Shown piece by piece: positions 9,556 through 17,468 of a DNA stretch of 64,000 nt (position 1 is the first letter of the stretch; the number at the start of each line of letters is the position of its first letter). The stretch is taken from positions 1,907,830 to 1,971,829 of the forward strand of contig NZ_KB905370.1 in assembly GCF_000378985.1 (NCBI RefSeq). The letters run 5' to 3'. The DNA is from Ensifer sp. BR816 (lineage in GTDB: Bacteria > Pseudomonadota > Alphaproteobacteria > Rhizobiales > Rhizobiaceae). Made by a program: the position numbers and the translations under genes. The notes below the pieces were generated by a model. The model saw only the letters and a list, made by a program, of their open reading frames with translations, ran no database searches and was not told the origin of the DNA.

Positions 9556-10616
9556 AGGGGGCAACAGGAACATCCATGAACAGGATCCGGTCGGGAAGAG
9601 CCGCCGTGCTCGCGGCAGCATTGCTCGCGGCAACCGCGCTTGCCGGCTGCGCAAAAAAATACATCCCGCCCGAGATCGACTATGACGATGCCGCACCGGC
9701 CGTGAAGTTCGCCGACCCGGTCGGGCCGGTGAAGGTGGTCGAGGTGGCAAAGCCGCTGCCGTTGCCCGGGCAACTGAAACCGGTAGAAGAAGGCAAGAAG
9801 AAACCGGAACCCTCAGATCCGAAAGCACGGATCGCCGCGGCCAACGAGGCGGCGCGCATGCAGCCGGTGAGGGACGGCTTCATCAACGCCGTGCAGGTCT
9901 ATCCCTTCGCCATCGGCGCGCTCTATCAGGTCTATGCCGCACCCGGCCAGGTCACCGACATCGCGCTGCAGCCGGGCGAGCAGTTGGTCGGCGCAGGTCC
10001 TGTCGCGGCCGGAGACACGGTGCGCTGGATCATCGGCGATACCGAAAGCGGCACCGGTGCGGGAAAGCAGGTGCATATCCTGGTCAAGCCGACGCGATCG
10101 GAGCTGCAGACCAATCTAGTGATCAACACCAATCTGCGTACCTATCATCTGGAACTGCGCTCGACGGAAAAGACCTATATGGCCTCTGTCTCCTGGCAAT
10201 ATCCGGCCGATCAGCTGATCGCGCTTCGCCGCCAGAACACCCGCGCCGTCGAAACACAGGCCGTGGCGGCGGGCATCGATATCTCGAAGCTCAACTTCCG
10301 CTACCGCATCGAAGGCGATGGCGCCCCCTGGCGGCCGCTGCGCGCCTTCGATGACGGGTCGAAGGTCTACATCGAATTCCCCAGCGGCATCGCTCAGGGC
10401 GAAATGCCGCCGCTCTTCGTCGTCGGCCCGTCCGGCAATTCCGAGCTCGTGAACTACCGCGCCCGGCAGAACTACTATGTCGTCGATCGGCTGTTTGCGG
10501 CGGCTGAACTCCGGCTCGGCGACAAGGACAGCCAGCGCCGCGTGCGCATCGTGCGCGCCGACGGCCGCCGGATTGCCAATCGCACGACGCTGTTCTCCGC
10601 GGAGAGAAGCCGATGA
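9552..10616 (+). CDS. trbG: TrbG, conjugal transfer protein (VirB9 family), lipoprotein
   Basis: Outer-membrane core component of 354 aa from the ATG at 9552, which overlaps the trbF stop. A second ATG at 9576 gives 346 aa and places the signal peptide at the very N-terminus, so it may be the real start. The signal ends in a lipobox, LAGC, so the protein is likely lipid-anchored. The VirB9/CagX domain covers the rest (VYPFAIGALYQVYAAPGQVTDI, RTYHLELRST, YVVDRLF and the C-terminal RIVR). With TrbI it forms the outer-membrane pore. Confidence 0.94.
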   Translation: MKGATGTSMNRIRSGRAAVLAAALLAATALAGCAKKYIPPEIDYDDAAPAVKFADPVGPVKVVEVAKPLPLPGQLKPVEEGKKKPEPSDPKARIAAANEAARMQPVRDGFINAVQVYPFAIGALYQVYAAPGQVTDIALQPGEQLVGAGPVAAGDTVRWIIGDTESGTGAGKQVHILVKPTRSELQTNLVINTNLRTYHLELRSTEKTYMASVSWQYPADQLIALRRQNTRAVETQAVAAGIDISKLNFRYRIEGDGAPWRPLRAFDDGSKVYIEFPSGIAQGEMPPLFVVGPSGNSELVNYRARQNYYVVDRLFAAAELRLGDKDSQRRVRIVRADGRRIANRTTLFSAERSR

Positions 10617-11812
10617 CAGGTCCGTCCGATCTTAAAGCGGAGTTCCGGCTCAGGCCGGAACCGGCGCGCGTCACGCGCCTGTCGCGTAAGGTGCTGATTG
10701 GTCTCGGCGCCATATCGAGTCTCGCCATCGCTGCAGCCCTGTTTTTCGCGCTCGACACCGGCCCGCGTGGCAATCAGATGCCGGATGAACTTTACAACAC
10801 CGAAAACCGTACGCCGGCAGACGGGCTCGCCAATCTGCCGAAAGACTATACCGGCATCCCGAAACTCGGGCCGGCGCTTCCCGGCGATCTCGGCCGCCCG
10901 ATCCTCAAGGCGCAAGAGGAGGGCAAGCCGGTTATCGTTCCGACCATCCAGACGCCGCGCGCCGATCCGGAGGAGCAGCGGCGCTTGGCCGAACTCGAAG
11001 CCGCGCGTGTCGCCAAGCTCTTTACCGACAGCCGCGGCGAGCGCACCGACAACAATCAGGCGCTCGATATGCGCAAGAGCACGACCGACCCCAATGCTTT
11101 GCTGACGCAGCCTGATGCCACGCCGCCGCTCGACGCGGGTTCGGCCCAGAACATGCAGGACCGCAAGCTCGCCTTCGTCAATGCCGAAGCCGACCGGCAA
11201 ACCATCAGTCCGGATCGTGTTCAGGAAAAGGCCTCGCCCTATGTCCTGCAGGCCGGGTCTGTGATCGCCGCCGCGCTCATCACCGGCATCAAGTCCGATC
11301 TGCCAGGCTCGATCACCGCCCAGGTCACGGAAAACGTCTATGACAGCCCCACCGGCGCGCACCTGCTCATTCCGCAGGGTGCCCGTCTCATCGGCCAGTA
11401 TGACAGTCAGGTCGCCTTCGGGCAGTCGCGCGTGCTGCTTGTCTGGAACCGCGTGGTCATGCCGGACGGCACCTCCATTGTGCTCGAACGCCTTCAGGGC
11501 ACCGATCCCCAAGGCTTCTCCGGCCTCGAGGACGAGGTCGACTATCACTGGGGACAGCTGTTCAAGGCGGCTGCACTCTCGACGCTGCTTGGGGTCGGCA
11601 CCCAGATCGGCAGCGACAACGAGGAAAGCGAGATCGCCGAGGCGATACGCGAAAGCGCTCAGGGCACGGCGTCGAATGTCGGCCAGCAGATCGTCAGCCG
11701 GCAGCTCAACATCCAGCCGACTCTCACCATTCGACGTGGGTTCCCCGTTCGCGTCATCGTCAACCGAGACCTCGTCATGCAGGCCTATGGTGCCACGAAG
11801 GAGCCGACATGA
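10613..11812 (+). CDS. trbI: TrbI, conjugal transfer protein (VirB10 family)
   Basis: A 399-aa protein spanning the envelope. A cytoplasmic tail and one membrane helix (VLIGLGAISSLAIAAALFFAL) are followed by a Pro-rich linker. The C-terminal VirB10 beta-barrel domain starts near residue 205 (SPYVLQAGSVIAAALITGI) and continues with the LLIPQGARLIGQYDSQ and VLLVWNRVVMPDGTS blocks. In the family it links inner-membrane ATPases to the outer-membrane pore and senses energy. It overlaps trbG by four bases and the DUF2274 gene by four bases. Confidence 0.96.
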   Translation: MTGPSDLKAEFRLRPEPARVTRLSRKVLIGLGAISSLAIAAALFFALDTGPRGNQMPDELYNTENRTPADGLANLPKDYTGIPKLGPALPGDLGRPILKAQEEGKPVIVPTIQTPRADPEEQRRLAELEAARVAKLFTDSRGERTDNNQALDMRKSTTDPNALLTQPDATPPLDAGSAQNMQDRKLAFVNAEADRQTISPDRVQEKASPYVLQAGSVIAAALITGIKSDLPGSITAQVTENVYDSPTGAHLLIPQGARLIGQYDSQVAFGQSRVLLVWNRVVMPDGTSIVLERLQGTDPQGFSGLEDEVDYHWGQLFKAAALSTLLGVGTQIGSDNEESEIAEAIRESAQGTASNVGQQIVSRQLNIQPTLTIRRGFPVRVIVNRDLVMQAYGATKEPT

Positions 11813-12054
11813 CCAAGCTCAAGCTTTCCGCCATTCCGGACGACAAGCCAGTGAAGGTCACCGTCGAGCTGCCGGCGGCAGTGTTTCGCGACTTGCAGGC
11901 CTATGCGGCAATTCTTGCGCGCGACAGTGGTGAGCCATCACCACCCGATCCAGCGAAGCTGATCGTGCCGATGCTGGTTAGGTTCATGGAGACGGATAGG
12001 GGATTTGCGAAGGCGAGGCGAGCGTCTCTACCGGATGAGCGTCGCCGGACATGA
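11809..12054 (+). CDS. DUF2274 protein, last gene of the trb operon
   Basis: An 81-aa cytoplasmic protein beginning MTKLKLSAIPDDKPVKVTVE. It matches the DUF2274 family, which is found almost exclusively as the last gene of trb clusters in integrative conjugative elements. The family has no assigned biochemical role. The short beta-rich N-terminus followed by helices (LPAAVFRDLQAYAAILAR, PAKLIVPMLVRFM) recalls small ribbon-helix-helix DNA-binding proteins, but that is only a suggestion. It overlaps trbI by four bases. Confidence 0.85.
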   Translation: MTKLKLSAIPDDKPVKVTVELPAAVFRDLQAYAAILARDSGEPSPPDPAKLIVPMLVRFMETDRGFAKARRASLPDERRRT

Positions 12055-12095
12055 AGGACTGCAGTATGGGCCTTTGGCGCCGACATGCACACCGC

Positions 12096-12959
12096 TTACT
12101 GATCCTTGCGTGCCGCCCATTGAGTGTGTTCGCGCGAAAACGCATTCTCGGAATCGCCCACGAAAATCGAGAATTTTTCGTTGGTATCAGGCAAGTGCGC
12201 CCTTTCCCTAATCAAGCTGATTTCATGAGCGGCGAGCGTGTATGAGGCAGCCAATTCCGAGAAGCGGCGTGCCTGCATCCAACCAAGCAAACTCGCCGCA
12301 GTCGCGACAATGACGTCAGTGGGCCAGAAGGGGCTGGTCAGATAATTGAACCGCAAGACGCCGAAAAGCACCGCCAACGAGTTGGTTGCTATCAAAAGCA
12401 AGAAAAGCTGGCTTGCTCGGTTTCTGTTGAATGCGGCCTTTTTCGTATACCAGGAGAGTTGATCCTCAATTCGCAATTTTGCGTAAGTCGAGCGTCTTGC
12501 GCTCAAGGGCGTGGACCGCATCTGCCGCATCCCGTCGGTGATCTGCACATCATTAAGATGATCGGTGAGGCGACTGCTCGCGTCCTTATTCTGTTCAAAA
12601 ATCGACTTCAGCGCATTACGGAACTCCGCGTCCGCGAGAGCATCGGATTCGTGGAAGGGTTCCGCCTTCGAGACATAGCGCCACGTTATGGTTTTGACCG
12701 ATTCTGCGAGCGCGCGCCCCCCGTACCAATATCTGTCGGGCCGGGCCGCTGATAAATAGATCGAGCAGGCCAAAGCGATCAGCAGGATCATGAGCTGCGC
12801 TAATGCCAGCGAAAAGGTTGACGTTCCCACGACCGACAACACGGCGGCTGCAACAAGGGCGATCAAATGAACGCCTAAGGTGGCGAGAAAAATCTTCTGC
12901 GATCGCTTCGATAAGTTATCCGATGAACGAAACAGGGCGGGAAAATCTTGGTCTGTCAC
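12096..12959 (-). CDS. SLATT-domain membrane protein (putative pore-forming effector)
   Basis: A 287-aa protein with a GTG start at 12959. Two N-terminal hydrophobic helices (KIFLATLGVHLIALVAAAV and LALAQLMILLIALACSIYL) are followed by a helical segment with WYGGRALAESVKTITWRY. This Trp-Tyr-x-x-Arg-x2-AES-K module is the hallmark of SLATT/DUF4231 proteins. Two more hydrophobic helices follow at about 185-235. SLATT proteins are predicted membrane-disrupting effectors in nucleotide-signalling defence systems. This is the last gene of the leftward operon, 53 bases after the TIR gene. The effector role is inferred from the family. Confidence 0.85.
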   Translation of the reverse strand: MTDQDFPALFRSSDNLSKRSQKIFLATLGVHLIALVAAAVLSVVGTSTFSLALAQLMILLIALACSIYLSAARPDRYWYGGRALAESVKTITWRYVSKAEPFHESDALADAEFRNALKSIFEQNKDASSRLTDHLNDVQITDGMRQMRSTPLSARRSTYAKLRIEDQLSWYTKKAAFNRNRASQLFLLLIATNSLAVLFGVLRFNYLTSPFWPTDVIVATAASLLGWMQARRFSELAASYTLAAHEISLIRERAHLPDTNEKFSIFVGDSENAFSREHTQWAARKDQ

Positions 12960-13012
12960 AGAAGTTATCTACCTACAGATGCGACGCTAGCTCTGAACCG
13001 CACAGGTTCGTA

Positions 13013-13480
13013 TCATTTTAACTCGTCGGACAATTTGCCCCACGGAACGGCCTTGATATTGTAGTCCGAGATCCATTTTGGTGGCTGGGCGGGTAGCTTG
13101 CCCTTGGGATACACCGCAACAACTTTCTTGTTCAATTCAATACTCTTTTGCACTTCCCAATGAACCCACTGGCTGAGTGCAGTGCTCTCCGAGAGATAAA
13201 CCACCGTGATTGAAGAGCGGGCGATGCGTTCTGCGATCTTCTGCTTGATGTAAGACGCCCGATCGCTGTCGTACGGCTCGCGCACTGAGTGATCGTTGAA
13301 TTCGATATCGCTGTTTTCATTCTTCGCGTGCGCGCGGAGCAGGTTTACCTCGTTCATATCCTCGGTGGCAAAGCTGATAAAAACGTTCCGTTTGCCGCCC
13401 TGCAGGGCGGCTTTAGCTTTCTCCTCCAGGGATCGGATATCGCCGAGTCTGCTCCAGCTACCGCTGCTGCCTCCACCCAT
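13013..13480 (-). CDS. TIR-like (ThsB-type) protein with a Gly-rich N-terminus
   Basis: The ATG at 13480 has a strong GGAGG about 8 bases upstream, inside the end of the queC-like gene. This start is much better supported than the one at 13516. The 155-aa product begins M-GGGSSGSWSR, a flexible Gly-rich tail. A TIR fold follows: FISFATED (residues 34-41), a central helix, a VVYLSES strand and SQWVHWEV, whose Glu-109 fits the TIR catalytic glutamate. TIR domains of this group make or break NAD-derived signals. In type IV CBASS a QueC-like enzyme is reported to attach a deazaguanine to the N-terminus of a partner. The directly coupled queC-like gene makes this Gly tail a candidate acceptor (inference). 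Confidence 0.85.
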   Translation of the reverse strand: MGGGSSGSWSRLGDIRSLEEKAKAALQGGKRNVFISFATEDMNEVNLLRAHAKNENSDIEFNDHSVREPYDSDRASYIKQKIAERIARSSITVVYLSESTALSQWVHWEVQKSIELNKKVVAVYPKGKLPAQPPKWISDYNIKAVPWGKLSDELK

Positions 13481-13481
13481 A

Positions 13482-14069
13482 TCAGACCTCCTCGACGTTG
13501 AATTCGTTGCAGGCAATGCAGTGGCCGCAGGGCGTCTCTTGCCCCAAGTGGCACGAATAGGTTGCTTCGACGCCCTTCTGCTTAGCCAGAGCGATCACCT
13601 CATCCTTGTGGAAGTCTGCCAGCGGAGCCAAGACCTTTATTGAGCGACCCATGATCCGGCTGATGAGGGCTTCGGCTTCCTGAAGGAACGCCGAAGTTTG
13701 GTCGGGGAAAAGACTCGTTTCCTCGTGCAGAAGGCCAATAGATATTGCATCGGCTCCCACCTGATATGCATGAGCGGCAGCGACTAGAAGAAACAACATG
13801 TTGCGGCCGGGCGTGAATGCGTCTTCCAGGACACGGAGGCTCGGATCGGTCAACCCGGATCGAATGAGCACGCCATAACCCGAGAGATCCGCGACTGTGA
13901 GCTCCAGGCCCAACTTCCGCATCGCACCTTCGCAAGCGGCCAGTTCGCGATCCAATGCTCGCTGGCCATAGTTCACGAAAATCGGATGTATTTTGACGCC
14001 TTCTTCAATCGCCAAGTACGCAATCAAGGTTGAGTCCAAGCCGCCCGAAACCAATGCAACGACGCTCAT
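13482..14069 (-). CDS. QueC-like protein (7-cyano-7-deazaguanine synthase family; cf. CBASS Cap9)
   Basis: From the ATG at 14069 (overlapping the stop of the OGG-like gene, with GGAGA upstream) the product is 195 aa, shorter than housekeeping QueC (about 225-235). The PP-loop SGGLDS (residues 8-13), the FTPGRN motif (86-91) and four Cys (173, 181, 184, 187 in a C-x7-C-x2-C-x2-C zinc site) are all intact, so ATP-dependent activation of a 7-carboxy-deazaguanine is plausible. No queD or queE is nearby, so substrate would come from the host pathway. QueC-like enzymes occur in type IV CBASS and Qat defence loci. Position between glycosylase and TIR genes argues against a role in tRNA queuosine. 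Confidence 0.88.
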   Translation of the reverse strand: MSVVALVSGGLDSTLIAYLAIEEGVKIHPIFVNYGQRALDRELAACEGAMRKLGLELTVADLSGYGVLIRSGLTDPSLRVLEDAFTPGRNMLFLLVAAAHAYQVGADAISIGLLHEETSLFPDQTSAFLQEAEALISRIMGRSIKVLAPLADFHKDEVIALAKQKGVEATYSCHLGQETPCGHCIACNEFNVEEV

Positions 14070-14764
14070 GCTGCAATCTCCTTTCGGGCGCCCTTGAAGA
14101 CTCGCATCACGATCCATATGGCCCAGTCCAACAATCCTACCGCTGCTCCAAGGCGCTCGGCATAGGAGCGCAAATCGCTTTCGTACCTTCCATACGCGGA
14201 CAGGCCCGAAATGTGGTTTGCGGGTCCGCTGTAGAGCCCCATCTCCTTCATAAAATCCAGCACATGCCGATCCAGGACAGCTAAACTGTAGGTAACCCCA
14301 CTGTTGCGAAGAAACATACTGGCCTGCTTGGGGCCGAGGCCCGGCGCATTATTGACCAGCCAAGACCGAAGGGCGACCGGATCGGTGTCGCCGTCAAGGA
14401 GGTTTCGTAGGGATCCGGAGGCAGCGCAGACGGCCCGTTTCGTTGATGAAAGTTGGCGAGCCCTGGATGCGGGGAATCGATAATTTCGCAGCGACCCTCC
14501 GACCGTCAACGGGGTTTTGAGAACAGTCGTAAGTTCATGCGTCAAATCGCCGTCGAAATTCAGGTGAAGAAGTCCCTGACGGTCAATAGCCTCTGCTGCA
14601 GCCACCGCGACAGCGTATGGAACCTGGCTGCTCAGAACGCAGCAGGATAGCTCGCGCCAAAGCGACCTTTCGCAAAGATCTCCAGCTATAGCGTATGCTC
14701 GCCCCTCGATCTCAGGATAGATCGCCACGACGGCGCGCTCGAGATCTTGCCCTGCCTCTCTCAT
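14066..14764 (-). CDS. OGG-like DNA glycosylase/HhH-GPD protein (cf. CBASS Cap11)
   Basis: A 232-aa helical protein. It carries a helix-hairpin-helix with a Lys (PGLGPKQASMFLRN, Lys-146) and, 19 residues later, LAVLDRHVL with Asp-165. Together these are the catalytic Lys/Asp pair of 8-oxoguanine glycosylases of the OGG2/AGOG type. Biochemically such enzymes remove a damaged purine from DNA; in type IV CBASS an OGG-family gene accompanies the QueC-like and TGT-like genes, with unclear role. Starts and stops overlap (ATGA) with both neighbours, so it is translationally coupled in the leftward operon. A substrate cannot be assigned; a deazaguanine-bearing molecule is an inference. Confidence 0.82.
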   Translation of the reverse strand: MREAGQDLERAVVAIYPEIEGRAYAIAGDLCERSLWRELSCCVLSSQVPYAVAVAAAEAIDRQGLLHLNFDGDLTHELTTVLKTPLTVGGSLRNYRFPASRARQLSSTKRAVCAASGSLRNLLDGDTDPVALRSWLVNNAPGLGPKQASMFLRNSGVTYSLAVLDRHVLDFMKEMGLYSGPANHISGLSAYGRYESDLRSYAERLGAAVGLLDWAIWIVMRVFKGARKEIAA

Positions 14765-16161
14765 GCGAAAAGCCCCGGAACTGCTTCCCTTAGTTGTTTC
14801 GTGCTTGCCCGACCCATCATTCCCACCAAAAATGCTTCCATGCGCCTCTCATGCGCTGCCTGAGCTAGATCAGCCGCGAACTCCCGATAATAGTCCAGGT
14901 TATGAAAAGCCACCCGTCCTGCATAGGCGACCTTATCATCGCTCAATGCGGAAACAGTGACTGGCGAATCGGCAAGGCTTGCTTGGAAGGCAAAAAAATC
15001 GAAATGTTGGTAATGGTTCAAGCGATGGGTATCGCGGTCGATGACCATCCTGCACCATTCCAAGCCATCGAAGCTGTCAGCGCCGGCTGCGGTCAAAATC
15101 GCGATACTCCAAGGGTTACCGGTGCCAAGTATATGAAGTGGCAAATAGGAAGGTAGCTTGTCGAGCTCCTGTCGGATGCGTTGGACTGTTTTGGCTCGTT
15201 CAATTATGCCAGAGCCCAATTCCCGTTCCGCCACTGCTACGAGCGGCGCGGATGTTTGGCTCGCGACCTCTTTAACAACGTAGGGGAGGCCTTGGACATC
15301 ATAACCGCTCAGCCTCTTTCTGGGTGCGTGAACAATTGGCAATACATGTTTTGACGCTGCTCTGTCGCGTTCGATGGCAGCCACGATCTCCCGGACCGCA
15401 ACATCAGGTTTGAGAGATGGTTTCATGACATCGAAACAATACGCCCAGTCGTGCGGAATGCCTTTCATTGCTTCCGCAAACAGATCGGGGGTCCAGCTGC
15501 TGTCTTCGCGGCGGGTCGCCTCGTAGTTTCCCGAATCCACCAGAACGAATCCCCCATTCCTGCGTATTTGCCGCAGCTCGGCGATGATGCCTTTCGGCCG
15601 TCGCTCGGGCAGCAGGTCATAAGCGGAGATTAGTATCGTCGGTGCCCCGAACACCCTCAGTGCCTTGATAGCTTCCAGGGGCACGAGTTGCGTTTCGTGT
15701 GAAGAAACCGAAAGAAAAACAGTCGGTAGGGACAACCGGAGCGAAGGAGCGGTTTGCGGCCTCACTGGTGGAATGCGCCGAGGCACCTTTGTGGCAATCT
15801 TTCGAGCCAACTGCCGGAAGGCTGCGTGAGTGTTCGCCCCGTCCCAAGCTGAGAAGTTGACCGTGCTTAAGCCGCCGTAGGGATACGGCAAGCTTGAACC
15901 ATCAAGGCGCACCGGAATGATAGGAATGCCAAGTTCATCGGCAATCCGGACTTCGTCGCGAACCAGGGGACTCTTGCAGGCATCCGCCGACCAAACCACA
16001 ACTGCACACTTAGACTGCGGAAGCTCCTTTTCGATCTCAAACGCAAAGTTGCCAACGAGTTGGTCATCCCACCAGACGTTCCAATGCTCTTCAAGTAGTT
16101 CGACGATGACACTTGTCTTGTCATTATCTTCACTCGAGTGGATGACATAGACATCCGCCAT
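14761..16161 (-). CDS. TIR domain fused to a tRNA-guanine transglycosylase-like domain
   Basis: The ATG at 16161 has GGGAG upstream and gives 466 aa. Residues 1-130 form a TIR domain (VYVIHSSEDND, WWDDQLVGNFAFEIEKEL, catalytic-type Glu-70 in LVRDEV). Residues 150-430 resemble a TGT barrel: VLVDSGNYE (about 207-214) replaces the TGT DSGGFQ, LHILGTGNP (342-350) matches the LLGVG block, and ADSFDGLEW (361-369) matches the GxDxFDC nucleophile block. A C-terminal FHNLDYYREF matches the TGT tail. The Cys cluster that binds zinc in true TGTs is absent. In type IV CBASS a TGT-like protein (Cap10) recognises a deazaguanine-modified partner; here the recogniser is fused to a TIR. I do not know this fusion as an established family. 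Confidence 0.8.
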   Translation of the reverse strand: MADVYVIHSSEDNDKTSVIVELLEEHWNVWWDDQLVGNFAFEIEKELPQSKCAVVVWSADACKSPLVRDEVRIADELGIPIIPVRLDGSSLPYPYGGLSTVNFSAWDGANTHAAFRQLARKIATKVPRRIPPVRPQTAPSLRLSLPTVFLSVSSHETQLVPLEAIKALRVFGAPTILISAYDLLPERRPKGIIAELRQIRRNGGFVLVDSGNYEATRREDSSWTPDLFAEAMKGIPHDWAYCFDVMKPSLKPDVAVREIVAAIERDRAASKHVLPIVHAPRKRLSGYDVQGLPYVVKEVASQTSAPLVAVAERELGSGIIERAKTVQRIRQELDKLPSYLPLHILGTGNPWSIAILTAAGADSFDGLEWCRMVIDRDTHRLNHYQHFDFFAFQASLADSPVTVSALSDDKVAYAGRVAFHNLDYYREFAADLAQAAHERRMEAFLVGMMGRASTKQLREAVPGLFA

Positions 16162-16235
16162 TTCGCGACTCTCTCCCCCGACTCGCTGCAAGGTATAGAT
16201 TTGCCGCTGAAGCTCAACTTGAAACTGCTAATACT

Positions 16236-17375
16236 CTATGAAGTGTGACCCCAACACACCGAATAAATCGCCGTTGTGAAGTCATCTGTTACACCGGTCA
16301 AACTGGCCAGCGATGCGCGTCTCTCCTCGTCGAGGATGATCCGAGTTTCGCGTTCGGAATGCTCGTCGAGGATGCTTCGGATTTCAGTTTCTGCGAGGCC
16401 GTCGGCCAGGATCAAAAGCGATGCCTCCAGACCGACGTCTTGTGCATGCGTCGATAGATCGATGTCTGGCGCAATGACGCGAATGCCTAACGTCTCAATG
16501 CAATGACGAGCTTCTTCGAGTGAGTACCTTCGACCAAGGGTCGCAGTGGAGCCTTTCAATATCACGCACGAAGGCGAAGGGCCTACTATTGGGACACGGT
16601 CGTCAGCGAAATTCAGAGGCAGAGGGACCTGCCGAAAATCGCAATAGAAGGAAACCGCTTTGGACGCCAAGTGTGCAGCCTCAACCGGCGAGCACCGCAA
16701 CTCGGCCCAGTAGAAGGCGAACACCGCACTGAATATATCTCCCGTGCCGATCTTGAAGGTGCGACGAGACTGATAAGCAGGAATAGTGCTCATGGAACCA
16801 TTTTTGCTTGCCGCTAGGGCCCCTCGGACACCACGCTTCAATATTACGACTTCCGCTTCGTTGTTCTGCAGCAGCAAAGCTGTGCCTGCTTCCACATCAT
16901 CAATACCAGTGTAGGCGCGCAACTCGGCCTCGTTCAGGACTAACGCCAGCTTCTCCGCGCGAGAACCATTCGATGAGAAGCGTTCGATGCATCGCGCCGT
17001 TTGTGGATCGTAAACGGCCCGTTCAGCATTTACGACCGCAGAACCTTCGAGGAAGCCGAATCGCAGCACGTTCTGGCCCTTTACGACCATCGGGGCGCTT
17101 CGCACGGGCAAGATCGTTGGCTCAATGTGCGGTGTGGACAATGGATGAAAGTAGGCGAACGCAATGTCATGTGAACGAGGCGAACAGTGAACAATCACCC
17201 CCATCCCCGTTAGATAGTCGAACGCCTGGCCGATCGCCGTTGATCTGTAGGTGTATAGTTCAAGGGAGGGACAAAGGTTAGAAAGCGCTGCCGCCGCCCT
17301 CACGCCAGAGCCCATTTCCTCGTTCCAATATGGCGTTTCGCAGACTTCTCGATATAGCCCTCCCGCGATCAACAT
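16236..17375 (-). CDS. PfkB-family kinase fused to a nucleoside deoxyribosyltransferase-like domain
   Basis: Start uncertain: ATG 17375 (MLIAGGLYREV, 379 aa) puts the first PfkB strand at the N-terminus; the frame is open to 17456. The kinase part has early Gly-rich MGSGVRAAAALSN, LNEAELRAYTG, VVILKRGVRGALA and the anion-hole/base motif GTGDIFSAVFAF (residues 210-213), so it should phosphorylate a sugar or nucleoside. From about residue 269 a second domain (CVILKGSTATLGRRYSLEEA...LGIRVIAPDIDL) looks like nucleoside 2-deoxyribosyltransferases. The two together suggest handling of a nucleoside or base-sugar intermediate. It is the first gene of the leftward operon, 74 bases before the TIR-TGT gene. 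Confidence 0.72.
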   Translation of the reverse strand: MLIAGGLYREVCETPYWNEEMGSGVRAAAALSNLCPSLELYTYRSTAIGQAFDYLTGMGVIVHCSPRSHDIAFAYFHPLSTPHIEPTILPVRSAPMVVKGQNVLRFGFLEGSAVVNAERAVYDPQTARCIERFSSNGSRAEKLALVLNEAELRAYTGIDDVEAGTALLLQNNEAEVVILKRGVRGALAASKNGSMSTIPAYQSRRTFKIGTGDIFSAVFAFYWAELRCSPVEAAHLASKAVSFYCDFRQVPLPLNFADDRVPIVGPSPSCVILKGSTATLGRRYSLEEARHCIETLGIRVIAPDIDLSTHAQDVGLEASLLILADGLAETEIRSILDEHSERETRIILDEERRASLASLTGVTDDFTTAIYSVCWGHTS

Positions 17376-17468
17376 TTCGAACACGACCTCAAGTTGGACT
17401 GCAGCTTTTACACTTTCTATGCGATCTGCCGCTATCAGTCGACGGAGGCGCAACACTCAGGATGTACC
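17376..17468. promoter_or_regulatory. Divergent promoter region between the two arms of the defence-like island
   Basis: About 93 bases lie between the start of the leftward kinase operon and the start of the rightward TIR gene. Both promoters must lie here or just inside the flanking genes. No clear operator or -35/-10 boxes were recognised. If the kinase gene starts at 17456, the gap is only 12 bases. Confidence 0.3.
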
